From: Pseudoduganella rivuli
GTDB lineage: Bacteria > Pseudomonadota > Gammaproteobacteria > Burkholderiales > Burkholderiaceae_D
Direction: 5' to 3'
DNA length: 64,000 bases
Assembly: GCF_009674485.1 (NCBI RefSeq)
Contig: NZ_WKJJ01000025.1
Location: 34,932-98,931, forward strand
Positions 33,591 through 41,165 of the stretch are shown here, piece after piece. The first letter of the stretch is position 1, and every line of letters starts with the position of its first letter. The notes under the pieces are model-generated. The model made no database searches, was not told the origin of the DNA, and worked only from the letters and a program-made list of their open reading frames with translations. Position numbers and translations under genes: made by a program.

Positions 33591-33893
33591 CTATATGCGG
33601 CCCCGTTTGAATTCCGCAAGGAATTTAGCCGCTTGTTCGGCAGACAACACTTTCACGGGATCGCCATGGTAGACGTATAAGTATGGCAAGCCACCCATGC
33701 GGTCCGTCAATTTGGCGGACACCAGGAAATACGTTCCCAGCGGATATTGCGCCAAATCCGACATGGCTTTTGAGCAATGCGCAATCAGCGCCGGCGAATA
33801 AGCCTGTCCAGGCACCGGGCAAATCTTGACCTCGTTGTCCAATATACATGATTGCACCGCCACGTCGCGGTACGCGTAAGTGTCACGCCCCAT
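33591..33893 (-). CDS. Hypothetical 100-residue protein
   Basis: A small soluble protein with three cysteines (about 16, 25 and 40) and an aromatic segment, GGLPYLYVYHGDP. I do not recognise it. Its start overlaps the end of the MarR-type gene by 11 bases, so it is co-translated with that regulator and may be part of the same response. There is no signal peptide. The next gene, VOC, begins 28 bases further on. Confidence 0.6.
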   Translation of the reverse strand: MGRDTYAYRDVAVQSCILDNEVKICPVPGQAYSPALIAHCSKAMSDLAQYPLGTYFLVSAKLTDRMGGLPYLYVYHGDPVKVLSAEQAAKFLAEFKRGRI

Positions 33894-34365
33894 CGTTTTC
33901 CTCCCCGTCCTTGCCGCCGGCTTCGAGCTTTTCCAGTTTGCTTTGCAGGGCGGACAAATCCTGATGCAGGGTATTCAACGCCCCCGCACCCAGCAAATTC
34001 CCCATCTCGTCCTGCGCCGCCCGCCATGCGTGGCGCGCATGGCGGACTTTCGCCCTGCCCGCTTCCGTGATGGTCACGATGCGCTGGCGGGGATCCGGTC
34101 CCGGCGCCACGGTCAGCCAGCCGGCATCGGCCAGCGGCTTCAGGTTGCGCGTCAGCGTGGTGCGCTCGGCGCCCAGCAAGGCAGCCAGTTGCATCATTGG
34201 CAAGGCCTTGACGCTGACATGGACCAGCACGGAAAACTGCGTGGTCTTCAATCCGGCGGCAGCCAGGTGGCGGTCATACAGGCGCGACACGGTGCGCGTG
34301 AGTTTGCGCAATTGAAAAAAAGTACAGGCGCTGGAAATGGCCTCGAAGTCCGGGTCGGCAATCAT
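33883..34365 (-). CDS. MarR-family transcriptional regulator
   Basis: A 160-residue regulator with the MarR winged-helix core: FSVLVHVSVKALPMMQLAALLGAERTTLTRNLKPLADAGWLTV and the wing DPRQRIVTITEAGRAKV. The ATG at 34365 fits the domain start. Its 5' region carries a perfect TATAAT on its own strand (34397-34402) and two dyads of the form GTGTA-N2-(T/C)ACAC placed to block that promoter, so it should repress itself. The divergent thioesterase gene is the probable second target. The ligand is unknown. Confidence 0.86.
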   Translation of the reverse strand: MIADPDFEAISSACTFFQLRKLTRTVSRLYDRHLAAAGLKTTQFSVLVHVSVKALPMMQLAALLGAERTTLTRNLKPLADAGWLTVAPGPDPRQRIVTITEAGRAKVRHARHAWRAAQDEMGNLLGAGALNTLHQDLSALQSKLEKLEAGGKDGEENDGA

Positions 34366-34367
34366 GC

Positions 34368-34414
34368 GTGTAGCTACACATAAGTGTTGAAAAACCATTA
34401 TAGTGTATGCACAC
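34368..34414. promoter_or_regulatory. MarR/PaaI divergent control region with twin operators
   Basis: A perfect 12-base palindrome GTGTAGCTACAC (34368-34379) and a near copy GTGTATGCACAC (34403-34414) have centres 35 bases apart. A TATAAT on the minus strand (34397-34402) lies between them. The first site falls between the regulator's transcript start and its ATG, and the second falls in its -10/-35 spacer. Confidence 0.65.
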
Positions 34415-34441
34415 CGATTCCCCCACCTACTTTGAGGAACC

Positions 34442-34969
34442 ATGAGCATGGAAACAACATTGTTACAGACGTGGCTGGCCGAAGAAACAGCTATTCGCGC
34501 GAAAGTGTCGCCGTTCGGCGTATCCAGCCGTGAATACCTGCGTTCGCGTAACGGCAAGGATTTTTTAAATGGGGTGAATACGGGTGAAACTCCGCCGCCG
34601 CCGATTGCGGAATTGATGGGGTTCGTGCTGATCAGTGCGGAGAATGGGACGGTAGTATTCCAGGGAACGCCAGGGCCGCAGCATTACAATCCCAGCGGGA
34701 TGGTGCATGGGGGTTATGCCGCCACGTTGCTGGATAGCGCGGTCGGGTGCGCTGTGCATTCCACTTTGCCCGCTGGTAAAGGTTTTACCACGCTGGAATT
34801 GAAGGTTAATTATATCCGCGGGATGAGCGATAAAACCGGGCCGGTTCGCGCCGAGGGGAAAGTGATTACGGCAGGCGGGCAGGTGGCGGTGGCCGAAGGG
34901 CGGATTATCGATTCAAACGGGAAGATTTATGCGCATGCGACAACGACCTGCTTGATATTCGAAATTTGA
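34442..34969 (+). CDS. PaaI-type hotdog thioesterase
   Basis: A 175-residue hotdog-fold acyl-CoA thioesterase. The key segment HYNPSGMVHGGYAATLLDSAVGCAV has the HGG and Asp of the PaaI family, followed by TLELKVNYIRGM. An extra N-terminal ~40 residues is usual for this subgroup. A GAGGAACC site sets the start. It is divergent from the MarR gene and shares its control region, so it is likely induced by the same ligand, perhaps an aromatic acid or CoA ester (inference). Confidence 0.87.
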   Translation: MSMETTLLQTWLAEETAIRAKVSPFGVSSREYLRSRNGKDFLNGVNTGETPPPPIAELMGFVLISAENGTVVFQGTPGPQHYNPSGMVHGGYAATLLDSAVGCAVHSTLPAGKGFTTLELKVNYIRGMSDKTGPVRAEGKVITAGGQVAVAEGRIIDSNGKIYAHATTTCLIFEI

Positions 34970-34993
34970 GTTAAGTTGTATTGAAATACGTAG

Positions 34994-35074
34994 GGCGGTT
35001 TTCGCGTCAGCGAAAGCCGCCTTTGCCTGCTTGACCGGCTTGCACGCACTGGCGGCTTGGCGCTGTTGCGCCAA
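34994..35074 (+). repeat. Two REP-like hairpins in the PaaI-ispF gap
   Basis: GGCGGTTTTCGC-GTCA-GCGAAAGCCGCC (34994-35021, one mismatch) is followed by TTGGCGC-TGTT-GCGCCAA (35057-35074, perfect). Both are flanked by sequence of the kind found in scattered repeats of Burkholderiales. The first could also end the thioesterase transcript, though its T-run is only three bases. The rest of the 261-base gap is AT-richer and ends in the ispF terminator. Confidence 0.5.
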
Positions 35075-35176
35075 CCCACCCTGCGGATTTTGCGCCGACA
35101 TGGCAGTTTATGCCAACTCCTGGCTTGATTGCGCCAGTTTGTGGTATGAAACTGGCTTTTTCGCCCCTTTTCGGGC

Positions 35177-35212
35177 AAAAAAAAGCCGGAGGGCATGCTG
35201 CCATCCGGCTTT
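35177..35212 (-). terminator. Rho-independent terminator after ispF
   Basis: On the minus strand AAAGCCGGA and TCCGGCTTT form a perfect 9-pair stem, and eight T follow. It lies 19 bases after the ispF stop and should end the whole leftward nuo-to-ispF run. Confidence 0.85.
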
Positions 35213-35230
35213 CAACGATGCTGTGAAAAA

Positions 35231-35728
35231 TCAGGAATCGCGGCGGATCAGCAATGCCACGGCTTCCGCATTAATTCCCTCTTCCCGTCCCAGATAACCC
35301 ATGCGTTCATTGGTCTTGGCTTTGACATTCACTTGCCCGACAGTAATGCCCAGGTCTTCCGCAATATTGGCCGCCATCACGGGAATATGGGGCGCCATTT
35401 TTGGGCGCTGCGCGATAATCGTACAATCGATATTACCGATATCGTAGCCGGTCGCCTTCACGCGCTTGGCGGCTTCGCGCAGCAATACGCGAGAATCCGC
35501 ACCTTTAAAAGCCACATCGGTATCAGGAAAATGCTTGCCGATATCGCCCAGCGCCGCCGCGCCGAGAATCGCGTCGGTAATGGCATGCAATAAGGCATCC
35601 GCGTCGGAATGGCCCAATAAGCCCTTCACATGGGGAATTTCAACGCCGCCGAGTATCAGCTTGCGGCCTTCGACCAATTGGTGGCAATCGTAGCCCTGGC
35701 CGATTCGGAAAGGAAGTAAAACACTCAT
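35231..35728 (-). CDS. ispF: 2-C-methyl-D-erythritol 2,4-cyclodiphosphate synthase
   Basis: A 165-residue enzyme of the MEP isoprenoid pathway that cyclises CDP-methylerythritol phosphate and releases CMP. The zinc ligands lie in RIGQGYDCHQL and LLGHSDADALLHA, and IGKHFPDTD and KTNERMGYLGREEGI are the usual substrate motifs. Its start is two bases after the ispD stop, so both are co-translated. The two enzymes act at steps 3 and 5 of the pathway. Confidence 0.96.
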   Translation of the reverse strand: MSVLLPFRIGQGYDCHQLVEGRKLILGGVEIPHVKGLLGHSDADALLHAITDAILGAAALGDIGKHFPDTDVAFKGADSRVLLREAAKRVKATGYDIGNIDCTIIAQRPKMAPHIPVMAANIAEDLGITVGQVNVKAKTNERMGYLGREEGINAEAVALLIRRDS

Positions 35729-35730
35729 GA

Positions 35731-36444
35731 TTATTCCTGATCAGGTTGCGCCATATACATTTCCGCAATGCGGATATCCGATGGCAAAGTGACTTTTAAA
35801 TTACGGGGATGGCCTTCGATCAACAGCGGCGACAAGCCCAGCATCTCCACGGCGCTGGCGTCATCGGTAATCGCATGGGGATCGGGCGCTTCGCTCAGCG
35901 CCCGCAACAGCAAGGCGTAATGAAACATTTGCGGCGTCTGCGCCAGCCACAAGCCATCGCGCGGCACCGTTGCCAGGCCCTCGCCCCTGGTGCTTTTCAC
36001 GGTGTCGACCACGGGCAAAGCCAGCAATCCGCCGCCCGGCGCATCGCCTGCGCCATCGATGAGTTTGCGGATCAGGCCGGGTGTCAGGCCGGGACGGGCC
36101 GCGTCGTGCACCAGCACCAGGTCGCCATCGGCCACCTCGGCACGCACGGCGCGCAAGCCGTTGAGGATGGAATCCATGCGGGTGGCCCCGCCGCACCGCA
36201 GTACCGTGACGCCGGGTTCGTCAGGCGAAATCACGCTGTCGATGTAGCCGTCGCCTTCGCTGACGACGATATATGTATGGGAAATCAGCGGGCTGGCGAG
36301 GAATGCATTGGCCGTATGGCGCAGCATCGGCTTGCCGGCAATGGCCAGGTACTGCTTGGGACTGGCGGCCGCCATGCGGGCGCCGACTCCCGCGGCGGGG
36401 ATCAGCGCCACGCAACGCCGTGAATGTTGTGGATTTTCTGTCAT
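35731..36444 (-). CDS. ispD: 2-C-methyl-D-erythritol 4-phosphate cytidylyltransferase
   Basis: A 237-residue enzyme that joins CTP and methylerythritol phosphate to give CDP-methylerythritol. The nucleotide loop LIPAAGVGARMAAASPKQYL, with its Arg and Lys, and the VLVHDAARPGLTPGLI segment are intact. It lies 24 bases after the HExxH-protein gene and directly before ispF. Its position at the end of the Complex I run is unusual compared with Enterobacteria, where ispDF sit next to ftsB. Confidence 0.96.
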   Translation of the reverse strand: MTENPQHSRRCVALIPAAGVGARMAAASPKQYLAIAGKPMLRHTANAFLASPLISHTYIVVSEGDGYIDSVISPDEPGVTVLRCGGATRMDSILNGLRAVRAEVADGDLVLVHDAARPGLTPGLIRKLIDGAGDAPGGGLLALPVVDTVKSTRGEGLATVPRDGLWLAQTPQMFHYALLLRALSEAPDPHAITDDASAVEMLGLSPLLIEGHPRNLKVTLPSDIRIAEMYMAQPDQE

Positions 36445-36468
36445 GTTTTTAGGGGGCCAACCGGCATC

Positions 36469-37176
36469 TCAACGCTGGCTGCGGCCCTGTTTCAGGATAC
36501 GTTGAATCTCGCCGTCACAGGCATTGCTGATGCGCTGGTATTCCTCCGGCGCATCGATCGCCACTTGGGCCAACTCCGCTTTCTGCATTTCGTTGCGGAT
36601 AAACGGCAGCCACGACGCGGACACTTCATGGTTCAGCGCCGACACCGCCGTGCCCTGCGGCGCATAAAACGGCTTGCCGGCAAAGCGCCTGGCCAGCGCG
36701 TCGCGCACGGTTTGTTCCGCTTTCGGCAAGTGGTCGAGGTATGCCTGCATGTGGCTGAATTCGTGCGCCAGGATTTCCTTGTATGCACACGTTCCCGGCA
36801 CGAATTCGTTGCCCACGTAAATCACAAAGGGTTTATAGCTGAGGCTGAACGACAATTTCGGTGCGATGCACTCGTAGCCGCTGAGCGCATCGGGCAGGAT
36901 TTTCAGGTGAACCGGATTCAGCTGAATCCAGGATTCCGCTTTGGTCAGGCCCAATACAAACTCATGGTGGCCGCCGCGGCCACCCATGGCAGTCAGCGCC
37001 TTGTACGACAGTTGTGTATTGATCGAATAACCATTTTGCTGGGCCGTCAACACGGAAATCGTCTTGTCCAGCGTATCTTCGCAGCGGGCCTGGAACGCCG
37101 TGCGGGCCGGCGCGGCGGCCGCTGATCCGGTATACAGGCACACCAACGCCACCAGCAGGAACAGCCACTTGCGCAT
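36469..37176 (-). CDS. Secreted protein with HExxH metallopeptidase-like motif
   Basis: A 235-residue protein with a signal peptide (cleavage after ASA-like AAAA at about 22). The sequence ILAHEFSHMQAYLDHLP contains HEFSH, a zinc-type HExxH, at about residue 140. Four cysteines are present in the mature part, suitable for two disulfides. The family is not one I recognise; a periplasmic zinc peptidase is possible but unproved. The ATG is three bases after the TGA of the NUDIX gene region (TTG-ATG), and no strong ribosome-binding site is needed if it is coupled. Confidence 0.7.
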   Translation of the reverse strand: MRKWLFLLVALVCLYTGSAAAAPARTAFQARCEDTLDKTISVLTAQQNGYSINTQLSYKALTAMGGRGGHHEFVLGLTKAESWIQLNPVHLKILPDALSGYECIAPKLSFSLSYKPFVIYVGNEFVPGTCAYKEILAHEFSHMQAYLDHLPKAEQTVRDALARRFAGKPFYAPQGTAVSALNHEVSASWLPFIRNEMQKAELAQVAIDAPEEYQRISNACDGEIQRILKQGRSQR

Positions 37177-37179
37177 CAA

Positions 37180-37737
37180 TCAACCCGGCTGCCAGGTGCC
37201 AGCCTGGATTTTCTCCAGCCAGAAGGCGCCGATGATGGTTTTCACGTCCGTGATGGCGCCCGTGCGGATGGCGTCCAGCATCTCGGCCAGCGGCATGGAA
37301 ATGGTTTCAATGAATTCGCCGTCGTCCAGCTGCGTTTCGCCGGCCACCAGGCCCCGCGCCAGGTAGATATCGAGGAATTCGTCGGAGTACGCGATGGCGT
37401 TATGGATGGTGCAGACGAAGTCCCACTGCGACGCCGTATAACCGGTTTCCTCCACCAGTTCGCGCTTGGCGCAAGCAAGATGGTCTTCACCCGGGTCGAT
37501 CTTGCCGGCTGGAAGTTCGATAAACACGCGGTCGTTGGGATAGCGGAACTGGCGTTCCAGCAGCACATTGCCGTTATCCAGCACAGGCAGGATCACGACG
37601 GCGCCAGGATGTTTGATGTATTCGCGGCTGACTTCCTTACCATCTGGCAAGCGAATCATGTCGCGGTGGACTTTCAGGAAGCTGCCATCGTAGGCAATTT
37701 CACCACTGATGCGGGTTTCTTTCAGGTGTGCATCCAT
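37180..37737 (-). CDS. NUDIX hydrolase, ADP-ribose pyrophosphatase type
   Basis: A 185-residue NUDIX enzyme that splits ADP-ribose (or a similar nucleoside diphosphate) to AMP and ribose 5-phosphate. The NUDIX box is complete: GKIDPGEDHLACAKRELVEE followed by TGY (about residues 78-100). The N-terminal strand pair is that of the dimeric NudF-like group. It begins after GGAGAG, 41 bases downstream of the DUF2818 gene. This gene often accompanies the nuo operon in Burkholderiales, possibly for clearing ADP-ribose derived from NAD (inference). Confidence 0.9.
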   Translation of the reverse strand: MDAHLKETRISGEIAYDGSFLKVHRDMIRLPDGKEVSREYIKHPGAVVILPVLDNGNVLLERQFRYPNDRVFIELPAGKIDPGEDHLACAKRELVEETGYTASQWDFVCTIHNAIAYSDEFLDIYLARGLVAGETQLDDGEFIETISMPLAEMLDAIRTGAITDVKTIIGAFWLEKIQAGTWQPG

Positions 37738-37778
37738 GCGCTCTCCTCTGCTGAGATCGAAACCCGCAGTGTATCAGC

Positions 37779-38114
37779 TTAGTGGGTATGCCTATGCTTG
37801 AGCAGGTAGCGCACCGTAAAACCGGGGAAAGCGAGGACGAGGAAGAAGCAGGCGGTGATGGCGTAAAACTCCCACGTTTGCGGGAATACGCCTCCAATGC
37901 GGTTTTCCAGCGCGACGGCGATGCCGCCCACCAGCGCGTACAGTACCGCCATTTCACCCAGGCGGGCCAGCAATGGCTTGTGCCACGGCTGCCCTGCCTC
38001 GCCGGTTGCGCCTTTCAGCGCAAACACGGCGAATACCTTGTCATTAAAGAAAGGCAGGTTGGCGCCCGCAATCGCGAGCAAAATCACCAGCCAGCTGGAG
38101 GCGCCAATATCCAT
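37779..38114 (-). CDS. DUF2818 membrane protein linked to Complex I genes
   Basis: A 111-residue membrane protein with about three to four helices and a basic, His-rich C-terminus (LLKHRHTH). The start at 38114 shares one base with the nuoN stop (TGATG). DUF2818 is regularly found directly after nuoN in betaproteobacteria; whether it is part of the complex or an assembly helper is not known. A longer frame starts 12 codons upstream within nuoN but lacks support. Confidence 0.86.
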   Translation of the reverse strand: MDIGASSWLVILLAIAGANLPFFNDKVFAVFALKGATGEAGQPWHKPLLARLGEMAVLYALVGGIAVALENRIGGVFPQTWEFYAITACFFLVLAFPGFTVRYLLKHRHTH

Positions 38115-39619
38115 CACGAAGCCAGGGTCTTGGTCATCGCGGTCAGGCATGCATTGAGCAGCGGACCGGGAATCACGCCAAACGCCACCACGGCCACCGC
38201 GTTCAGGCCCAGCACCAGCTTGGTGTCGGCGAACACGGAAATCGGCGCGGTGTCGGTCGGCTCGTCAAACCACATGACTTTCACGACGCGCAGGTAGTAG
38301 AACGCACCGATCAGCGAGAACATCACAGCCAGTACGGTCAGCCACGTTGCGCCCGTGCTCAGCACGGCTTGCAGCACGGAGAACTTGGCAGCGAAGCCCA
38401 CCATCGGCGGCACACCGGCCAGCGAGAACATCAGCAGCGACATAATCAGCGCATACGTTGGCGAACGCTTGGACAGGCCCTTGAAGTCAGCCAGTTCGTC
38501 CGCTTCGAAGCCCTGGCGCGACAGCACCATGATCAGGCCGAAGGTACCCAGCGTGGTGAACACATAGACTACCGAGTAGTACAGCGCCGAGCTGTACGCG
38601 GCAGCGGCATTGGATTTATCCAGGCCGACCACGCCAGCCATCAGGCCCAGCAGGACGAAGCCCATTTGCGCGATGGTCGAGTACGCCAGCATACGCTTCA
38701 GGTTGGTTTGAGCGATTGCCGTCAGGTTACCCACGGCCAGCGACAGCACAGCCAGGATCATCAGCATCTGCTGCCAGTCTTTGGCCAGCGGCAGCATGCC
38801 TTCCACCAGCAGGCGCACGCAGATGGCGAACGTGGCCAGTTTCGGCGCGGCGCCCAGCAGCAGCGTCACAGGCGTTGGCGAACCCTGGTAGACGTCCGGC
38901 ACCCACATGTGGAATGGCACGGCGCCCAGTTTGAACGCCAGGCCGGCAACCACGAACACCAGGCCGAACACCAGGATGGTCGGCTTGATGGTGCCGCTGG
39001 CGGCTTTCAGGGCCACTTCCGTCACGTCCAGCGAACCGGTTGCACCGTACAGCATGGAAATGCCATACAGCAGGAAGCCGGAAGCCAGCGCACCCAGGAT
39101 GAAGTATTTCATTGCGGCTTCGGTCGAGATCGAGTGATCGCGGCGCAGCGCCACCAGTGCGTACAGCGACAGCGACATCAGTTCCAGGCCCAGGTAAATG
39201 GACAGGAAGTTGTTGCCCGAGATCATGACCATCTGGCCCAGCAGCGCGAACAGCGCCAGCACGTAGAACTCGCCGCCCAGGCTATCGCCCAGCATGCCGC
39301 GCTGGTGCGCGTACTGGCGGGAGTACACCAGGGTCACTGCCACGGCGCCGTACGACGCCAGTTTCAGCAGGTTGGCCATCGGGTCGGACACGAACATGTT
39401 GCTGAACGTGTAGACGGTGGCGCCGGTGTTGTAGTCGGCCAGGCTGAAGAAGGCGCAACCGGCCAGGGTCAGCAGCGACAGAACGTAAGTGACCGAACGC
39501 TTGCTTTCGGCCAGGAACATGTCGATCAGCAGGATCGCCGAAGCGGCGACCAGCAGGAAGACTTCAGCGTACAGCGGCGCCATATTGGCCGCTTGCTGGG
39601 TCGTTTCAGGTGTCATCAT
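38114..39619 (-). CDS. nuoN: NADH-quinone oxidoreductase subunit N
   Basis: A 501-residue antiporter-like subunit of the Complex I membrane arm, with ~14 helices, helping to pump protons. The broken-helix Lys and Glu regions are present, including LELMSLSLYALVALRR and FKLGAVPFHMWVPDVYQGSP, which is typical of NuoN. It starts with two consecutive ATG codons after AGGGA, 19 bases downstream of nuoM. Its stop overlaps the DUF2818 start. Confidence 0.97.
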   Translation of the reverse strand: MMTPETTQQAANMAPLYAEVFLLVAASAILLIDMFLAESKRSVTYVLSLLTLAGCAFFSLADYNTGATVYTFSNMFVSDPMANLLKLASYGAVAVTLVYSRQYAHQRGMLGDSLGGEFYVLALFALLGQMVMISGNNFLSIYLGLELMSLSLYALVALRRDHSISTEAAMKYFILGALASGFLLYGISMLYGATGSLDVTEVALKAASGTIKPTILVFGLVFVVAGLAFKLGAVPFHMWVPDVYQGSPTPVTLLLGAAPKLATFAICVRLLVEGMLPLAKDWQQMLMILAVLSLAVGNLTAIAQTNLKRMLAYSTIAQMGFVLLGLMAGVVGLDKSNAAAAYSSALYYSVVYVFTTLGTFGLIMVLSRQGFEADELADFKGLSKRSPTYALIMSLLMFSLAGVPPMVGFAAKFSVLQAVLSTGATWLTVLAVMFSLIGAFYYLRVVKVMWFDEPTDTAPISVFADTKLVLGLNAVAVVAFGVIPGPLLNACLTAMTKTLAS

Positions 39620-39638
39620 TACAAAAATCCCTGTTTAT

Positions 39639-41141
39639 TTATGGCAGCTTGCTGATTGCGACATGCTTCAGCAGGTCGGCCACCGAGGTTTGCATCGTGT
39701 CGGTGAACGGCGCCGGATACAGGCCCATCGCCAGCACCGCGATCGCCAGAATGCCCAGCATCAGGAATTCGCGGTTGTTGATGTCGGTCAGTTCCGCCAC
39801 GTGGTGGTTCGTCACTTTGCCGAAGATCACGCGCTTGGCCATCCACAGCGAGTAGGCCGCGCCGAAGATCACGGCGGTGGCGGCGGCAATACCGGTCACG
39901 AAGTTGAACTTCACGGCGCCAATGATCACCATGAATTCACCCACGAAGCCCGAAGTCGCCGGCAGGCCGCAGTTCGCCATCGAGAACAGGATGAAGAACG
40001 CTGCGAAACGCGGCATCTTGTTCACGACGCCACCGTAGTCGGCGATCTGGCGCGAGTGGGCGCGGTCATACAGCACGCCGATGCACAGGAACATCGCGCC
40101 GGAGATGAAGCCGTGCGACACCATCTGCACGATACCGCCCTGCACCGCCATGTCGTTGAACATGAAGAAGCCCAGGGTCACGAAGCCCATGTGGGCGATC
40201 GACGAATACGCCACCAGTTTCTTCATGTCTTTCTGTACCAGCGCCACCAGGCCGATGTAGATCACGGCGATCAGCGACAGGCCGATGACGAACCAGGCCA
40301 GGTCACGCGATGCGTCCGGCACGATCGGCAGCGAGAAACGCAGGAAGCCGTACGCGCCCAGTTTCAGCATGATCGCGGCCAGCACGGCGGAACCGCCCGT
40401 CGGCGCTTCCACGTGGACGTCCGGCAACCAGGTGTGGACCGGGAACATCGGCACTTTCACGGCAAAGGCCATGAAGAAGGCGAAGAAGATCAAGGTCTGC
40501 TCTTTCATGGACAGCTTCAGCTGATGCCATGCCAGCACGTCCCACGAACCGGACTTGTTGTACAGGTAAATGATTGCAACCAGGGTCAGCAGCGAACCGA
40601 AGAACGTGTACAGGAAGAACTTGAACGCCGCATACACGCGGTTGGCGCCGCCCCACACGCCGATGATGATGTACATCGGGATCAGCGTGGCTTCAAAGAA
40701 GAAGTAGAACAGCAGGCCATCCAGCGACGCGAACACGCCGATCATCAGGCCCGACAGGATCAGGAAAGCACCCATGTACTGGGCCACGCGTTCCTGGATC
40801 ACTTCCCAGGCGGAGATCACGACGATCACGGTGATGAAGGCCGTCAGTGGAATGAACCACAGCGACAGGCCGTCGACGCCCAGCCAGTAGAAGATGTTGA
40901 AGCGTTCGATCCACGCGGATTTCTCGGCGAACTGGACGCCGTGGTGGGCGCTGTCGAAACGAGTAATCAGCGGCAGGGTCGGCAGCAGCGAGACCAGCGA
41001 ACCGACCAGCGCCAATACACGCACCAGGCCGGCGCGCGAGTCGCGGCCGATCGCCAGGATGATCAGGCCGAACAGTACCGGCAGCCAGATCGACAGGCTC
41101 AGGTAAGGAGTAGCACTAAATAATATTGTTGTTGACTGCAT
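39639..41141 (-). CDS. nuoM: NADH-quinone oxidoreductase subunit M
   Basis: A 500-residue antiporter-like proton-pumping subunit. The conserved helix segment KVPMFPVHTWLPDVHVEAPT and the Glu-containing EATLIPMYIIIGVWGG are visible. About 14 helices. It lies 24 bases after nuoL. Confidence 0.97.
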   Translation of the reverse strand: MQSTTILFSATPYLSLSIWLPVLFGLIILAIGRDSRAGLVRVLALVGSLVSLLPTLPLITRFDSAHHGVQFAEKSAWIERFNIFYWLGVDGLSLWFIPLTAFITVIVVISAWEVIQERVAQYMGAFLILSGLMIGVFASLDGLLFYFFFEATLIPMYIIIGVWGGANRVYAAFKFFLYTFFGSLLTLVAIIYLYNKSGSWDVLAWHQLKLSMKEQTLIFFAFFMAFAVKVPMFPVHTWLPDVHVEAPTGGSAVLAAIMLKLGAYGFLRFSLPIVPDASRDLAWFVIGLSLIAVIYIGLVALVQKDMKKLVAYSSIAHMGFVTLGFFMFNDMAVQGGIVQMVSHGFISGAMFLCIGVLYDRAHSRQIADYGGVVNKMPRFAAFFILFSMANCGLPATSGFVGEFMVIIGAVKFNFVTGIAAATAVIFGAAYSLWMAKRVIFGKVTNHHVAELTDINNREFLMLGILAIAVLAMGLYPAPFTDTMQTSVADLLKHVAISKLP

Positions 41142-41165
41142 CTTATTCTCTTTGCGTGTCAGCGG

